Of a DNA stretch of 5,112 nucleotides, positions 3,695 through 5,112 are shown piece by piece; within the stretch, counting starts at the first letter, position 1, and the number at the start of each line of letters is the position of its first letter. Source of the DNA: an uncultured Polaromonas sp. (GTDB taxonomy: Bacteria; Pseudomonadota; Gammaproteobacteria; Burkholderiales; Burkholderiaceae); assembly GCA_946479075.1 (NCBI GenBank), contig CAMLDT010000234.1, positions 1-5,112 of the forward strand. Reading direction: 5' to 3'. A program made the position numbers and the translations under genes. The notes below the pieces were generated by a model that worked only from the letters and a program-made list of their open reading frames with translations, ran no database searches and had not been told where the DNA came from.

Positions 3695-5112
3695 TCAGGC
3701 GGACTGGGTGCTGAAGACCGTGGCCCATAAGGTCAGGATGGCCTGGCGCTCGGCCTGCAACAGTGGCGGGCGCACCTGTGTCGGCTCCTCGTTCAGCCGT
3801 GCCTGGTGCTGTACCCGGCGCAGTTCGCGGTAGGCGTCTGCGGCGGCCTGCCCCACGCCGGGGGCCAGCAGGCCGGCGGCTTCGGCGCGCTGCAGCAGCG
3901 CGATGTTGCCCACATTGGCGATGAGTTCCGGGTGCTTGCCGGACTGCGACAGCACCAGGAACTGCACCACAAACTCCGCGTCCACCATGCCGCCGGGGCT
4001 GTGCTTGACGTCGAATTTTTCACCGGTGTTTTCGCCCTTGATCGGGTGGGCGGCGCGAACCTTCTCGCGCATCGCGACGATCTCGCGCGCCAGCGCCGGG
4101 ACGTCGCGCGGCGCGCTGATCACGGCCTGGCGGACTTCATCGAAACGGGCACGCAGCGAACGCGGCGCTGGGCCGCCCCGAGCCGGGTCAGCCCCTTCGG
4201 GGGGCAGCGACGACACGTCAGTGCGGAGCGTGGGGGCCATATCCTCGTCCCCGAGCACAAAACGCGCGCGTGTCATGGCCTGGTGTTCCCAGGTCCAGGC
4301 GGTGTTGCTGCCGCGCTGCTGCTGGTAGTTGGCGTAGGCGCCAAAACTGGTGACCAGCAGGCCCGAGTTGCCGTTGGGCCGCAGCGCGGTGTCGATTTCG
4401 AACAGGTCGCCCTCGGCGGTTTTGATGGTCAGCCAGTTGATGAGCTTGCGCACAAACGCCGCATACACCTCGGAGGCCATGTCGTGGTCGTCCTCGAAGA
4501 CAAACACGATGTCGAGGTCGCTGCCGTAGCCGAGCTCCTTGCCGCCTAGCTTGCCGTAGGCAATGATGGCGAACTGCGGGGTTTCGCGGTGCCGGTTCTT
4601 CAGGCGCTGCCAGCACCAGTCGGTGGTGACCTTGAGCACGGTCTCGGCCAGCGCGCTGAGATCGTCCGCCACCTGTTCGACCGTCAGTTGCCCCTCGACA
4701 TCACGCGCCAGCGTGCGAAAGACCTCGGCATGGTGCGCGCGGCGCAGCAGGTTCAGGCAGCTTTCCTCGTCGTCCTCGCCGGTGCGGCGCAGCGCGGCCA
4801 GGCGCTGCTGCAGCTCCTGGGCGAAGGCTGCGGCATCAAAACGCTCGTGCAACATGGCGTCGCTGGCCAGCTCGTCGATCACGCCCGGATGCTGCAGCAG
4901 GTAACGCGCCGGCCATTTGGCCGCGCCCAGCAGGCGCAACAGGCGCTCATGCACGGCGGGGCGCTCCAGCAGCATTGCCAGGTAACTCTCGCGGCGCAGC
5001 AGCGGCTCGATCCAGTCAATGATGCGAACTGCGGCCTCTTCACCGGCCTTGCCTTCGACCAGCCACTGGGCCGTGCGCTGCACCAGCCGGGTCAGCCGCG
5101 CCCGCGCGTCAT
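3695..5112 (-). CDS. glnE: Glutamine synthetase adenylyltransferase/deadenylylase, C-terminal half (partial)
   Basis: GlnE adds AMP to glutamine synthetase when nitrogen is plentiful and removes it when nitrogen is scarce, under PII control. The 471 visible residues are the C-terminal half of a protein usually of 900 or more aa; the N-terminal deadenylylase half lies past the right edge. The frame is open to the edge (DARARLTRL precedes the GTG at 5083), so that GTG is internal. Seen are the connecting helices (WIEPLLRRESYLAMLLERP) and the adenylyltransferase nucleotidyltransferase motif YGKLGGKELGYGSDLDIVF, with its metal-binding Asp pair at visible residues 198 and 200. The third Asp is in EIDTALRPNG (visible residue 240). 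Then come AWTWEHQAMTRAR and the C-terminal helical domain with FDVKHSPGGMVDAEFVVQFL. All expected catalytic residues are present. The odd feature is an extra segment of about 28 residues after RARFVLGDEDM, of which 23 are encoded by a dispersed repeat (4169-4238). Confidence 0.96.
   Translation of the reverse strand, partial: DARARLTRLVQRTAQWLVEGKAGEEAAVRIIDWIEPLLRRESYLAMLLERPAVHERLLRLLGAAKWPARYLLQHPGVIDELASDAMLHERFDAAAFAQELQQRLAALRRTGEDDEESCLNLLRRAHHAEVFRTLARDVEGQLTVEQVADDLSALAETVLKVTTDWCWQRLKNRHRETPQFAIIAYGKLGGKELGYGSDLDIVFVFEDDHDMASEVYAAFVRKLINWLTIKTAEGDLFEIDTALRPNGNSGLLVTSFGAYANYQQQRGSNTAWTWEHQAMTRARFVLGDEDMAPTLRTDVSSLPPEGADPARGGPAPRSLRARFDEVRQAVISAPRDVPALAREIVAMREKVRAAHPIKGENTGEKFDVKHSPGGMVDAEFVVQFLVLSQSGKHPELIANVGNIALLQRAEAAGLLAPGVGQAAADAYRELRRVQHQARLNEEPTQVRPPLLQAERQAILTLWATVFSTQSA
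4169..4238. repeat. Dispersed GC-rich repeat inserted in frame in glnE
   Basis: The segment running from GGGCCGCCCC (4170) to GTGGGGGCC (4238) contains a CCCC-TTC-GGGG hairpin (4192-4202) and loosely inverted ends (GGCCGCCCC / GGGGGCC). It matches, from memory, an intergenic repeat frequent in Comamonadaceae genomes. It spans 69 nt, exactly 23 codons, and is read as APTLRTDVSS-LPPEGADPAR-GGP without a stop. GlnE relatives have only about 7 residues between the glycine of RARxVxGD and the phenylalanine of ARFDEVR; here there are 35. The added peptide is Pro/Gly/Ala-rich and probably forms a flexible loop between the adenylyltransferase and C-terminal helical domains. Exact ends cannot be fixed without other copies. 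Confidence 0.72.

Noticed and set aside
4169..4238. The hairpin in glnE as an intrinsic terminator or a frameshift/broken gene
   Set aside because: The block is an exact multiple of three with no stop. No T-run follows the hairpin, and conserved GlnE motifs continue in the same frame on both sides.
5081..5083. GTG at 5083 as the start of the glnE coding region
   Set aside because: The frame stays open to the window edge with GlnE-like sequence (RLTRLVQRTAQWL), and the protein family needs another 400 or more residues upstream.
1..5112. CRISPR array, tRNA/rRNA genes, insertion sequence, phage or defence genes
   Set aside because: No regularly spaced repeats, cloverleaf sequences, transposase motifs or defence-type domains were seen; the strand is fully occupied by the five genes described.

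Overview
The window looks like chromosomal DNA from a betaproteobacterium, most likely a member of the Comamonadaceae (Polaromonas/Rhodoferax/Acidovorax-like). The support is high GC with strong third-position G/C bias, a glnE of betaproteobacterial type, and short dispersed palindromic elements whose sequence I associate from memory with Comamonadaceae genomes. The genus cannot be fixed from the sequence alone.

All genes lie on the minus strand, so transcription runs from high to low coordinates. From the right edge: the C-terminal half of glnE (3695-5112, cut by the window edge); an AT-rich control region (3606-3694) with a small hairpin and a 30-bp imperfect palindrome; a TetR/AcrR-family repressor (2892-3605); an outer-membrane efflux lipoprotein of the NodT/OprM type (1411-2895); a membrane-anchored periplasmic adaptor (209-1381); and the first 53 codons of an RND inner-membrane pump (1-160, cut by the left edge). 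No gene-free stretch exceeds 90 bases.

The last four genes read as one operon encoding its own regulator and a complete tripartite drug/solvent efflux pump. Pump, adaptor and outer-membrane duct span both membranes. The repressor, encoded first, probably binds the palindromes just upstream of itself and so controls the whole set. The genes are tightly packed: tetR and the duct gene overlap by ATGA, duct to adaptor is 29 nt, and adaptor to pump is 48 nt. The last gap contains a 13-codon leader ORF with a strong ribosome site whose stop overlaps the pump start.

The most unusual content is inside the genes. Three coding regions appear to carry dispersed repeat sequence read in frame: a 69-nt element adding 23 residues to GlnE, a nested palindrome inside the duct gene, and the core of the same palindrome inside the adaptor's membrane anchor. 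I see no defence system, CRISPR array, transposase, tRNA or rRNA. Apart from these details, the gene content is ordinary.
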